64,000 nt of DNA from UBA11400 sp964473555 (GTDB lineage Bacteria > Bacteroidota > Rhodothermia > Balneolales > HLUCCA01), in the NCBI GenBank assembly GCA_964473555.1, contig CAYYPL010000004.1:186001-250000 (forward strand). Direction: 5' to 3'. Positions within the stretch are counted from its first letter, which is position 1; every line of letters starts with the position of its first letter. The position numbers and the translations under genes are program-made. The notes under the pieces were generated by a model. It saw nothing but the letters and a program-made list of their open reading frames with translations, was not told the origin of the DNA and did no database searches. Positions 25,714-33,258 of this stretch are shown here, in pieces.

Positions 25714-27339
25714 TATTGTGTTTATCCCTACAGATTTACCCGACCCCGTTGCCCCGGCAATCAATAAGTGAGGCATAGTGGTAAGATCTACCATGTACAC
25801 TTCATTTTCGATGGTTTTACCAAATGCCACAGGCAACGCCATCTTAGTCTCAACAAATTTACGCGTATTGATCAATTGCTTGATGTACACGGTCTGGCGT
25901 TTACGGTTTGGAACCTCGATCCCAACCGCTGATTTACCAGGTATTGGAGCAATGATTCGAAGTCCACGGGTTGCCATGGCCATCTTTAAATCATTGGCAT
26001 AGCTTTCAATTTTGCTGATCTTTACATCTGGTGCAGGTTGTAATTCATACAGCGTTACAGTGGGACCAACAATGGCTTCAACAGCAACGATTTCAATACC
26101 ATGCATGCGTAATTTGCTCATGATGATATCTTTATTCTCCTCTATCTCGTCAAAGTCCACTTCATTCCCATCTGCTGGAGGATTATCCAGCAAATCTATG
26201 GTTGGAAACTGATAGCGTATTTGTGGTATCGATAAAGCTCGCTGTTCCCTTTCCAAATCACGTGCCTTTGCAGCTTCCTCCTCTTCTCCTACAGAAACAG
26301 TAAGTGCTATTTCATCTTCATATCCAACTCCTGTAGCCACCTCGTTAGGATCATCAAGCAAAGCTCGATCCGGCATTATTTTTTCTTTCATCGCTTCTTG
26401 TTCGCGAAGCCAACGCTCCCTCGTACTTAAATGTCCCTCAGGTTTGATAACTGTATCCAATTCTGAAGCTGCATTCTGGCTGTGATCTGGTTTGGAGCCC
26501 TGTATCCTGACCGTGTACATCCTCTTTCTTCCAGGTAATACAGATTCAATAGAAGTATCAGATGCGATTTTGATCGTTGTTTGTTGCTCTTTCGAAGCTG
26601 ATTCTACTTCTTTCTGCTCTCTCGTCTCTTCTCTCTCGTCTCTTCTCTCTTCACTCTTCTCGCTTCGCTCTTCTCTCTTCTCTCTTCGCTCTTCCGATTT
26701 AACTTCAACCCAATCTTTGAATCGTCTTATTGTATCTTTGATTCGGTCTATCGTTAACTGGACATCACGGTCAACAAGCAAAAGCAGAAAAACCATTGTA
26801 AAGGAAATGAGCAATATTGCTGAGCCAACTGTTCCCGTCAAGTTCAACATGATCTGAGCAATTACAATACCTAAAGTACCACTGAAAGTCTCCAAATCGG
26901 TCTGTGTTTGGGTACTCAACCAACCTACTGAAGTAGCCACAAGTACCATTCCGGTAATCCACAGAAAGGAGGACCACCTTAGCGACTCTAATGAATGATG
27001 TCTGAATATAGCCCATCCATATTGAAAACCGACCATGCAGACGATAATACTGGAATAACCCAAAAAAAGGTACACAAACGTATGTGAAAGATAGGCCCCG
27101 ATCATCCCTAATCCATTTTTCACCCGCATAGAAGTCACGTTGTCTACAGGCAATACATTTTCAATACCCGCATCCGAAACAATCACATAATCCGATTCAC
27201 TGTACGTAACGATACTTATTGCAATAAGTATAAAAATTACCATAACCATGATACCAACAATTTCAACCCTTCTATTTGGCTTTACAGAAGTTTGATTGAA
27301 TAGACTATCATCAGGGGTAACTTTTTTTCTTCGGGACAT
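25711..27339 (-). CDS. ftsK: FtsK N-terminal part: membrane domain, linker and Walker A
   Basis: 542 residues. Four or so membrane helices in the first ~180, then a charged linker. Residues about 215-240 form a Glu/Arg-rich run (EERREKR, EERSEKS, EERRDER repeated every seven residues) written by 7-bp DNA repeats. The alpha/beta motor part begins near 380 (PQIRYQFPTIDLLDNPP) and stops just after Walker A (GATGSGKS, 529-536). The membrane part alone can support septum assembly in E. coli, so this half may still work in division even if translocation is lost. Begins 1 bp after comB ends. Confidence 0.78.
   Translation of the reverse strand: MSRRKKVTPDDSLFNQTSVKPNRRVEIVGIMVMVIFILIAISIVTYSESDYVIVSDAGIENVLPVDNVTSMRVKNGLGMIGAYLSHTFVYLFLGYSSIIVCMVGFQYGWAIFRHHSLESLRWSSFLWITGMVLVATSVGWLSTQTQTDLETFSGTLGIVIAQIMLNLTGTVGSAILLISFTMVFLLLLVDRDVQLTIDRIKDTIRRFKDWVEVKSEERREKREERSEKSEERRDEREETREQKEVESASKEQQTTIKIASDTSIESVLPGRKRMYTVRIQGSKPDHSQNAASELDTVIKPEGHLSTRERWLREQEAMKEKIMPDRALLDDPNEVATGVGYEDEIALTVSVGEEEEAAKARDLEREQRALSIPQIRYQFPTIDLLDNPPADGNEVDFDEIEENKDIIMSKLRMHGIEIVAVEAIVGPTVTLYELQPAPDVKISKIESYANDLKMAMATRGLRIIAPIPGKSAVGIEVPNRKRQTVYIKQLINTRKFVETKMALPVAFGKTIENEVYMVDLTTMPHLLIAGATGSGKSVGINTI
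26619..26695. repeat. Eleven tandem heptamers (CTCTTCT family) inside ftsK
   Basis: Eleven contiguous 7-bp units keep register: CTCTCGT, CTCTTCT, CTCTCGT, CTCTTCT, CTCTTCA, CTCTTCT, CGCTTCG, CTCTTCT, CTCTTCT, CTCTTCG, CTCTTCC. Because 7 and 3 share no factor, three units equal seven codons, so the minus-strand translation has a 7-residue period of Glu/Arg-rich helix. Confidence 0.9.
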
Positions 27340-27340
27340 A

Positions 27341-28063
27341 CTATTTTCGGATTATTCCTTCCTTGAATTCTGGTGCAAAGTCAAACAAATCAACGTTACA
27401 ACAATAAGCAATGTCTGACTCAAAACCCAATCCTATCAGTCGTTTAGCATGATTCGTAACCTGAACTGTAGCCTCAATGTCGTTCCCAAATCGTTCAAAT
27501 AATCCCATGGCTACTTTAGCGCCATCTTTAGCATCCTCAGGAATCACTCCTTCATAAACCCGGCTAACAATGAATCCGGCACAAAATACGTCTTCCAATG
27601 ATAGTCGCCCTTTCCAGCCAGAACAGACAATACAAATTTCATTCGTTTCCAATTTCAACAGTTCACAAATGGCACTTAAATTTAAAAATCCAGCTATGTA
27701 CACCTTTGACGCGTGTGCGCTTCTAACCAGTGCTTTGGTTCCATTTGTTGTATTTAAAATCAACGTTTTACCCGCAACTTTCTCTTCTGAATATTCTAAG
27801 GGTGAATTTCCGAGATCGTATCCCTCAATCTGCTTACCATCTTTTTCTCCACAAAGTAAATAGCTCAGTGGATCCAGATTTGTTGCTATTTTACCCGCTG
27901 CACCCATATCCTCGACAGGAATGATACCTTTAGCACCGTTCGATAGTGCGGTTAGCATCGTTGAAGTAGCCCTCAACACATCAATAACTACTACTGTTTT
28001 TCCTCTGATATCCTCTTCACTAATCGACGTACTGGTAGTGAATACATCCAGAACTTTTTGCAT
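27341..28063 (-). CDS. comB: 2-phosphosulfolactate phosphatase family protein (ComB)
   Basis: 240 residues. Diagnostic stretches: VVVIDVLRATSTMLTALSNG, CGEKDGKQIEGYDLGNSPLE, LNTTNGTKAL and CSGWKGRLSLEDVFCAG. ComB removes phosphate from 2-phosphosulfolactate. In methanogens this leads to coenzyme M; in bacteria of this group the product may serve sulfonate metabolism such as sulfonolipid-related compounds, which is inference. It sits 4 bp after gcvT and 1 bp before ftsK, so it is translationally close to both without an obvious functional link. Confidence 0.93.
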   Translation of the reverse strand: MQKVLDVFTTSTSISEEDIRGKTVVVIDVLRATSTMLTALSNGAKGIIPVEDMGAAGKIATNLDPLSYLLCGEKDGKQIEGYDLGNSPLEYSEEKVAGKTLILNTTNGTKALVRSAHASKVYIAGFLNLSAICELLKLETNEICIVCSGWKGRLSLEDVFCAGFIVSRVYEGVIPEDAKDGAKVAMGLFERFGNDIEATVQVTNHAKRLIGLGFESDIAYCCNVDLFDFAPEFKEGIIRK

Positions 28064-28067
28064 ACAG

Positions 28068-29168
28068 TTATTTTTTAATGAATGGTGGTTTTGTTACAAC
28101 CACCGGAAATTGTTTACCTCTAATCTCTACGTAAAGTGCTGTATCTGGTTTACCGTAAGCCGCTTGTACGTATGCCATCCCTATTCCTTTACCCAGGTTC
28201 GGTGACTGTCCACCACTGGTGACTTCACCGATTTTTTCACCAGTCTCATTAAATAACGAGTAATGACTTCTTGGAATTGCACGTCTGTCATCGGTGATAA
28301 ATCCAACAAGACGCTTACCTACACCCTCCTCTTTTTGTCGAACAAGCACCTCTTTACCGCAAAAGTCTCCTTTATCAAGCTTGGTTATCCATCCTAATCC
28401 GGCTTCAAGTGGTGTCGTTTCTGCCGAAATATCATTCCCATACAACGCAAAGCCCATTTCCAGACGGAGTGTATCTCTAGCCCCCAAGCCAGCCGGCTCA
28501 ATCCCGTCTTCGTTACCAGCTTCCATGATCCGGTTCCAAATCTCTGATGGTTTCACCTTGGTACCATCAAAGTATATTTCGAAGCCCTTTTCTCCGGTAT
28601 AACCTGTTGCTGATAAAATCACATCACTATATCCGGCTAAATCTCCAACTTTGAAACTGTAATACGATATTTCACTCAATTTTATCGAGGTCAACTTCTG
28701 GAGTATTTCAACGGATTTTGGGCCCTGTACTGCCAGTAGACAAGTTTGTTCAGAAATGTCCTGAACCTGTGCACCGATTTTTGCATTCAGCCCGATAATC
28801 CATTCCAGATCTTTATCTTTATTGGAAGCATTAACAACCAATAGATATCTCTCTTCACCCATCATGTACACAAGTAGGTCATCCACAATGCCCCCGTTAG
28901 TATAACACATGGCAGAATATTGAATTTTGCCAGGGATTAGTTTTGAGGCGTCATTAACCGTTGCAAGCTGCACAAGTTCCAGGGCTTTAGGACCTGTTAT
29001 CATGATCTCCCCCATGTGAGAAACATCAAAAATACCCGCCCTCTCCCGAACAGCCTGATGCTCTTTCAAGATTCCAGCATACTGGACAGGCATTTCAAAT
29101 CCACCGAAGTCAATCAATTTGGCACCAGCATGCTGATGCACTTCAAAAAATGGAGTTCTTTTTAACAT
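28068..29168 (-). CDS. gcvT: Glycine cleavage system T protein (aminomethyltransferase)
   Basis: 366 residues. It transfers the methylene group from lipoyl-bound aminomethyl (H protein) to tetrahydrofolate and releases ammonia. Typical motifs: MPVQYAGILKEHQAVRERAG, FDVSHMGEI, YSAMCYTNGGIVDDLLVY, LLAVQGPKS, TGYTGEKGFEIYF and PAGLGARDTLRLEMG. Length fits the family. No gcvH or gcvP is nearby. I looked for a glycine riboswitch upstream and saw none. It follows the cupin gene by 19 bp. Confidence 0.96.
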   Translation of the reverse strand: MLKRTPFFEVHQHAGAKLIDFGGFEMPVQYAGILKEHQAVRERAGIFDVSHMGEIMITGPKALELVQLATVNDASKLIPGKIQYSAMCYTNGGIVDDLLVYMMGEERYLLVVNASNKDKDLEWIIGLNAKIGAQVQDISEQTCLLAVQGPKSVEILQKLTSIKLSEISYYSFKVGDLAGYSDVILSATGYTGEKGFEIYFDGTKVKPSEIWNRIMEAGNEDGIEPAGLGARDTLRLEMGFALYGNDISAETTPLEAGLGWITKLDKGDFCGKEVLVRQKEEGVGKRLVGFITDDRRAIPRSHYSLFNETGEKIGEVTSGGQSPNLGKGIGMAYVQAAYGKPDTALYVEIRGKQFPVVVTKPPFIKK

Positions 29169-29187
29169 AGTGCTTCTTTAATGTAGT

Positions 29188-29661
29188 TTATCGTCCGGCC
29201 AGTTCTACCGAAAATGCGGGAATACAGATGGCCCAATATTCATTCTCTTCATCAAATGGATTACTGTAGCAGACTTTTACTCCTTTTTGAACAAAAAACA
29301 CCTCGCCCGCAGATAAAACGATGATTTTATCAGGAATAGCTATCTGCATTTTACCTCTCAACATAATCGTGATTTCATCAAATTCAGGAGTCTGTGGCTC
29401 TTCACCCCAATTGGGCGGTGCAATCATATGGGCTACCGACACGTTTGTATCACCACTATGAATCCGTCCAATAAACTCTTCAATGAGCTTGCCACCAGGT
29501 ACGGGTATCTGAGTCGGACTTTTAATGTGTTTTATTGAATCTATTGTGTTTTGTAACATAGGTGAGAGTAGGTTCTTTATTGAATCAAATTTAATCATTT
29601 CCTGCCACTTTAATGAACTTTTCATTACTCTGCTCTGTGAACGATTTTCGCCTTCTAACAC
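29188..29661 (-). CDS. Cupin-domain protein
   Basis: 157 residues from a GTG; ATG codons at 29625 or 29598 are also possible and no ribosome site decides between them. The conserved part is a single cupin barrel: PVPGGKLIEEF, FDEITIMLRGKM, IPDKIIVLSAGEVFFVQKGV and ENEYWAICIPAF. It resembles EutQ-type and ectoine-synthase-like small cupins, but metal-binding histidines are sparse, so catalytic function is unclear. First gene of the gcvT-comB-ftsK-lolA-flippase run; divergent from mrp. Confidence 0.75.
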   Translation of the reverse strand: MLEGENRSQSRVMKSSLKWQEMIKFDSIKNLLSPMLQNTIDSIKHIKSPTQIPVPGGKLIEEFIGRIHSGDTNVSVAHMIAPPNWGEEPQTPEFDEITIMLRGKMQIAIPDKIIVLSAGEVFFVQKGVKVCYSNPFDEENEYWAICIPAFSVELAGR

Positions 29662-29759
29662 ATTACACCTGAGGATTTCGTATTTTGACTACCGTAAAAT
29701 TATTGATCAGAATTCTGCGATAAATTCATTTCATAAAAACTGATAAACGGAATTATTTC

Positions 29760-30857
29760 ATGACTACAATTAATGCTGAACAGGTTTTGGATGCGCTTCG
29801 CGTAGTAATGGACCCTGACCTGGGCAAAGACCTTGTTTCCACAAAATCTATCGAAAACATACAAATTGACGGGATGGTAGTTTCATTTACTGTCAATTTG
29901 TCAACAACCTCCGATAAAGTTAAACAGCAAATCCAGCAAGCCTGCGAAAGCGCCATACGCGAACTTGTTCACAAGGACATTGTTCCAGTAATCAAACTGG
30001 GTACTAAACCTGCATCTGCAGGGAGTTCACAGCCTTCAAATGAAAACGATTTACTCCCGCAGGTTAAGAATATTATTGCCGTTGCTTCTGGAAAAGGTGG
30101 TGTTGGAAAATCAACTGTCGCTGCAAACCTGGCTGTAGCTCTTGCAAAAACCGGCGCTACTGTAGGACTGGTCGACACCGATATCTATGGCCCATCTGTC
30201 CCAACCATGTTTGGATTGCAGGGGGAAAGACCAAATATTAACACGCAGCGAAAGCTTGTTCCTCTTGAGAAGTATGGCGTAAAGCTACTCTCAATGGGAT
30301 TCCTGGTGAATACGGATGAAGCCGTAGTCTGGCGTGGACCAATGGTCTCCAGCGCGGTTAAACAATTTCTGACTGAAGCGATCTGGGGTCCACTGGATTA
30401 TCTTGTCCTCGATATGCCACCTGGCACGGGTGACATTCAACTCACCATCGTTCAAACTGTCCCTTTAAGTGGTGCTGTGATCGTTTCTACTCCTCAGGAT
30501 GTTGCCCTGGACGATGCTCGTAAAGGTGTTGCCATGTTCAGAAAAGTGAATGTCCCTGTTCTAGGTATCGTTGAAAACATGGCGTATTTCATACCTCCCG
30601 ATGCCCCTGATAAGAAATATTACATCTTCGGCAAAGATGGTGCCCGAAACCTGGCAACAACACTAGGCGCTCCATTTTTAGGGGAAATACCCCTCCAACA
30701 ACCTATTCGCGAAGGTGGAGATTACGGACGACCAGTAGCTGTTGAAGAAGCTCCAAACGGTATTTTTACTCAAATCGCGTCACAAGTTATCCATCAGATC
30801 AATAAACGTAACGCGAATTTAGCTCCAACAGAAAAAATAGAAATCAAGTTTAAGTAA
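29760..30857 (+). CDS. apbC: Mrp/ApbC-type Fe-S cluster carrier ATPase
   Basis: 365 residues. An N-terminal MIP18/DUF59-like domain (about 1-85: VLDALRVVMDPDLGKDLVS) is followed by a P-loop ATPase with the deviant Walker A GKGGVGKST, DTDIYGPSVPTMFG, DYLVLDMPPGTGD and ENMAYF. The family loads 4Fe-4S clusters onto target proteins. The usual CxxC near the C-terminus is not present: after ENMAYF it reads IPPDAPDKKYYIFG, where related proteins often carry cysteines (CxxC). The gene is followed by a strong terminator. Confidence 0.93.
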   Translation: MTTINAEQVLDALRVVMDPDLGKDLVSTKSIENIQIDGMVVSFTVNLSTTSDKVKQQIQQACESAIRELVHKDIVPVIKLGTKPASAGSSQPSNENDLLPQVKNIIAVASGKGGVGKSTVAANLAVALAKTGATVGLVDTDIYGPSVPTMFGLQGERPNINTQRKLVPLEKYGVKLLSMGFLVNTDEAVVWRGPMVSSAVKQFLTEAIWGPLDYLVLDMPPGTGDIQLTIVQTVPLSGAVIVSTPQDVALDDARKGVAMFRKVNVPVLGIVENMAYFIPPDAPDKKYYIFGKDGARNLATTLGAPFLGEIPLQQPIREGGDYGRPVAVEEAPNGIFTQIASQVIHQINKRNANLAPTEKIEIKFK

Positions 30858-30906
30858 TTACGGATAGCGATTCAGTAATTGTATTGGTCCAAGTTACGAT
30901 AAGCAC

Positions 30907-30941
30907 AAAAAGGCCGTCTCCTTTCGGACACGGCCTTTTTT
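30907..30941. terminator. Bidirectional terminator between mrp and rplS
   Basis: AAAAAGGCCGTCTCC (30907-30921) pairs with GGACACGGCCTTTTT (30926-30940) with one mismatch and a 4-nt loop. T-runs on both strands fit the convergent gene pair. Confidence 0.92.
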
Positions 30942-30968
30942 ATGAAAACTAAACGTTGGAGAAACGTC

Positions 30969-31316
30969 TTAGATCGTTTTCTTGTCTTTAATACGAGCAG
31001 CTTTACCGCGAAGCTCACGTAGATAAAACAATTTAGCTCTTCTCACTTTACCTTGCTTCTTAACTTCAAGCTTAGCGATGAAAGGTGTGTACATTGGGAA
31101 CACACGCTCAACACCAACGTTGTTTGAAATCTTGCGAACAGTAAAGGTTTTGTTGGCAGCTGATCCACGTATGTTGATAACAACGCCTTCATACTGCTGA
31201 ATACGCTCTTTTTCACCCTCACGAACACGGTAGTGTACGTTAACGGTATCACCTACGTTGAACGCTGGCAGGTTTTCGTTAACCTGGGTCTGTTCTACTA
31301 ATTTAATCTTGTCCAT
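30969..31316 (-). CDS. rplS: 50S ribosomal protein L19
   Basis: 115 residues, the usual length. FNVGDTVNVHYRVREGEKER, RIQQYEGVVI, RGSAANKTFTVRKISNNVGV, ERVFP and KVRRAKLFYLREL are all standard L19. It lies at the 30S-50S interface of the ribosome. Last gene of the ffh-rpsP-rimM-trmD-rplS unit, 29 bp after trmD, before a strong terminator. The order rpsP-rimM-trmD-rplS is one of the most conserved bacterial operons. Confidence 0.98.
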   Translation of the reverse strand: MDKIKLVEQTQVNENLPAFNVGDTVNVHYRVREGEKERIQQYEGVVINIRGSAANKTFTVRKISNNVGVERVFPMYTPFIAKLEVKKQGKVRRAKLFYLRELRGKAARIKDKKTI

Positions 31317-31345
31317 TGTTTTACTGATTAGCCAATTGGCATTTG

Positions 31346-32041
31346 TTAATGTTCGTTCAAATATTTTCTATACAAGTCCGGACGGCGCGTTTTTGTTCGA
31401 TCAATTGACTGTTCCAACTCCCATTTCTTAATTTTGGCATGGTTTCCGGATATCAATACTTCCGGAACTACCATTCCTTCATACACCGGTGGTCGGGTAT
31501 ACACTGGCGGTCCTAAAAGATCGTCTTGAAACGAGTCTTCGAGAGCACTTTCTGCATCACCAAGAACACCAGGAATGAGTCTGGCTACAGCATCGACTAT
31601 CGCTAAAGCAGGAAGTTCGCCACCTGATAAAACAAAATCACCGAGACTTATCTCCTGAGTGATCAATGTGTCGCGAACCCGCTGATCTACCCCTTTATAA
31701 TGCCCACACAATATGATGATGTTACCCATCAACGAAAATCGGTTTGCCAGCTTCTGATTCATCGGTTCTCCGTCAGGCGCCATAAATAGCACCTCGTCGT
31801 AGTCCCGCTCAGATTGGAGCTTTCGGATACAATCAAAAATAGGTTGGGTTGTCAGAACCATTCCCGATGCGCCTCCATACGGATAATCATCGATTTTCCG
31901 ATGCTTATCAACTGTATAGTCTCGCAAGTCATGGATATGAACTTCCATAAAACCACCATCTCGAGCCCGTTTAACGATGCTATGCTCGATTGGACTCACA
32001 AGTAGTCCGGGCACAGCCGATATAAGGTCGATTCTGATCAT
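31346..32041 (-). CDS. trmD: tRNA (guanine-37-N1)-methyltransferase
   Basis: 231 residues, SPOUT-class. It methylates G37 next to the anticodon to prevent frameshifting. Visible motifs: DYPYGGASGMVL, ILCGHYKGVDQRV, EISLGDFVLSGGELPAL and VARLIPGVLG, which form the knotted AdoMet site. It overlaps rimM by 4 bp (ATGA), indicating translational coupling. Confidence 0.98.
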   Translation of the reverse strand: MIRIDLISAVPGLLVSPIEHSIVKRARDGGFMEVHIHDLRDYTVDKHRKIDDYPYGGASGMVLTTQPIFDCIRKLQSERDYDEVLFMAPDGEPMNQKLANRFSLMGNIIILCGHYKGVDQRVRDTLITQEISLGDFVLSGGELPALAIVDAVARLIPGVLGDAESALEDSFQDDLLGPPVYTRPPVYEGMVVPEVLISGNHAKIKKWELEQSIDRTKTRRPDLYRKYLNEH

Positions 32042-32559
32042 CCGTTCAGCGTTTTTAACTCTTCAATACCTGTTACCTTGATGATTCGGTTTTCATCGTC
32101 AATTTCGGTGACATATTCATCCACAAAAGGAATGAAATATGCACCATTTTCAACAACTTGAAGCAGTGTATGTGCCGGATTGTCGATCACATCTACTACT
32201 TCGCCCTGATCATCGCCGGTTTCAGCATCCACAACGCGATATCCAATAAGATCCATTTCTGGATCCTCCTCAATTTCAACATCTGCGGAAGGAAGAAACA
32301 CCGAGAGTCCCTTCAGCTTTTCAGCTTCAGTTCGATCTGTAATTTGGTCAATTGTAACAAAGAACGATTGCTGGTCGCCTTTTTTTACCAGCTTGAACGA
32401 GTTGATTCTGACCGGAACCGGATCCTGACCTGGTTTACCAAAATAATACACCCTGTCAACGGAGTAGAGGTCATCCTCAAACTCAGGCTCCAATACAACT
32501 TCACCTTTTAATCCGTGAATGCGTGAAATGAATCCAACAGTGGTCCAGTTGCTGCGCAT
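32038..32559 (-). CDS. rimM: Ribosome maturation factor RimM
   Basis: 173 residues. The start WTTVGFISRIHGLKGEVVLE is the classic RimM N-terminus, followed by a PRC-barrel domain (about 95-170: MDLIGYRVVDAETGDDQGEV, then NPAHTLLQV and IPFVDEYV). It assists 30S head assembly with S19. Located between rpsP and trmD, as in most bacteria. Confidence 0.97.
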   Translation of the reverse strand: MRSNWTTVGFISRIHGLKGEVVLEPEFEDDLYSVDRVYYFGKPGQDPVPVRINSFKLVKKGDQQSFFVTIDQITDRTEAEKLKGLSVFLPSADVEIEEDPEMDLIGYRVVDAETGDDQGEVVDVIDNPAHTLLQVVENGAYFIPFVDEYVTEIDDENRIIKVTGIEELKTLNG

Positions 32560-32597
32560 CGTTGATTAGGTTATATCGGATTAGCCGAAATTAAGAC

Positions 32598-33212
32598 TCA
32601 GGCTTCTTTAGCCTCTTCCGAAGTATCATCAGCTGTTGCTTCTGCAACAGGCGCATCTTCGACCGGAGCTTCAGCTTCAGCAACGGACTCTTCAGCAGCT
32701 GGTGCTTCTGCTTCAGCAGAAGGAGCCTCTTCGGCAGTCTTGGCAGCTTCTTCTTCCGCTTTTTGGGCAGCTGCTTCAGCTTCTTTAACTTTCTTGGCTT
32801 CTTCAACAGCACGGGCAGCGTCCGCTTTGGCTACGCGCTCTTCTTCCTGCTTGAGTGCAGCACGACGTGTTGCAGCAGCAGATGCTGTTTTGTCACCTTT
32901 AGAAGCCTTGAAATCTTCAACAGCTTTTTCGATTTCTTCCGTTGACTTGCCCCAACGCATGAGGTGCATGCGAAGATAAATGCCTTCTTTTTTGAGGATA
33001 CTACGAACGGTGTCAGTCGGCTGAGCACCTTTATTGATCCATGCAATTACCTTGTCTGTATCAACTTTAACCATCGCTGGTTGTTCGGTTGGACTATAAC
33101 GGCCCAGATCCTCAATGATACGTCCGTCGCGACGTGCCCTGCTATCAGCAACAACGATGTGATAATAAGGGAGTCGGATTCGACCGTGTCTTTGTAATCT
33201 TATCTTTACCAA
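32598..33212 (-). CDS. rpsP: 30S ribosomal protein S16 with long Ala/Glu-rich tail
   Basis: 204 residues. Residues 1-85 are ordinary S16 (VKIRLQRHGRIRLPYYHIVV, ADSRARRDGRIIEDLGRY, AQPTDTVRSIL). Typical bacterial S16 is 80-100 residues. The remaining ~115 are an added tail: first a Lys/Arg-bearing helix (RRAALKQEEERVAKAD), then an acidic Ala/Glu repeat (AEAEAPAAEES and variants). Tails on S16 occur in the Bacteroidota group; this one is long. The tail's codon use (GCT/GCA, GAA) looks native. Position in the operon supports the core function. Confidence 0.96.
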   Translation of the reverse strand: MVKIRLQRHGRIRLPYYHIVVADSRARRDGRIIEDLGRYSPTEQPAMVKVDTDKVIAWINKGAQPTDTVRSILKKEGIYLRMHLMRWGKSTEEIEKAVEDFKASKGDKTASAAATRRAALKQEEERVAKADAARAVEEAKKVKEAEAAAQKAEEEAAKTAEEAPSAEAEAPAAEESVAEAEAPVEDAPVAEATADDTSEEAKEA

Positions 33213-33258
33213 GTTGTTCTCCTAATACAACGTTTAGTTTTGTTTTCTTGAATCGAAT

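Larger units (their letters stand above)
24736..27339 (-). pseudogene. ftsK: ftsK interrupted by an in-frame TAG codon
   Basis: The two reading frames below are in the same frame, separated only by TAG (25713-25711) and two further sense codons. Read through, they give an ordinary FtsK of about 866 residues: four membrane helices, linker, motor with Walker A and B, and a gamma winged helix. The break falls six codons after Walker A (GATGSGKSVGINTI-stop-TCLLYKCHPENL). TAG is a normal stop for several neighbours (murF, tonB, manC, glgP), so global recoding is unlikely. The options are a real nonsense mutation, a sequencing error, or translational read-through. Confidence 0.7.

Noticed and set aside
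24736..27339. Alternative genetic code with TAG as sense
   Set aside because: TAG ends murF, tonB, glgP, manC, the MBL gene and the CDF gene at positions where homologues stop.
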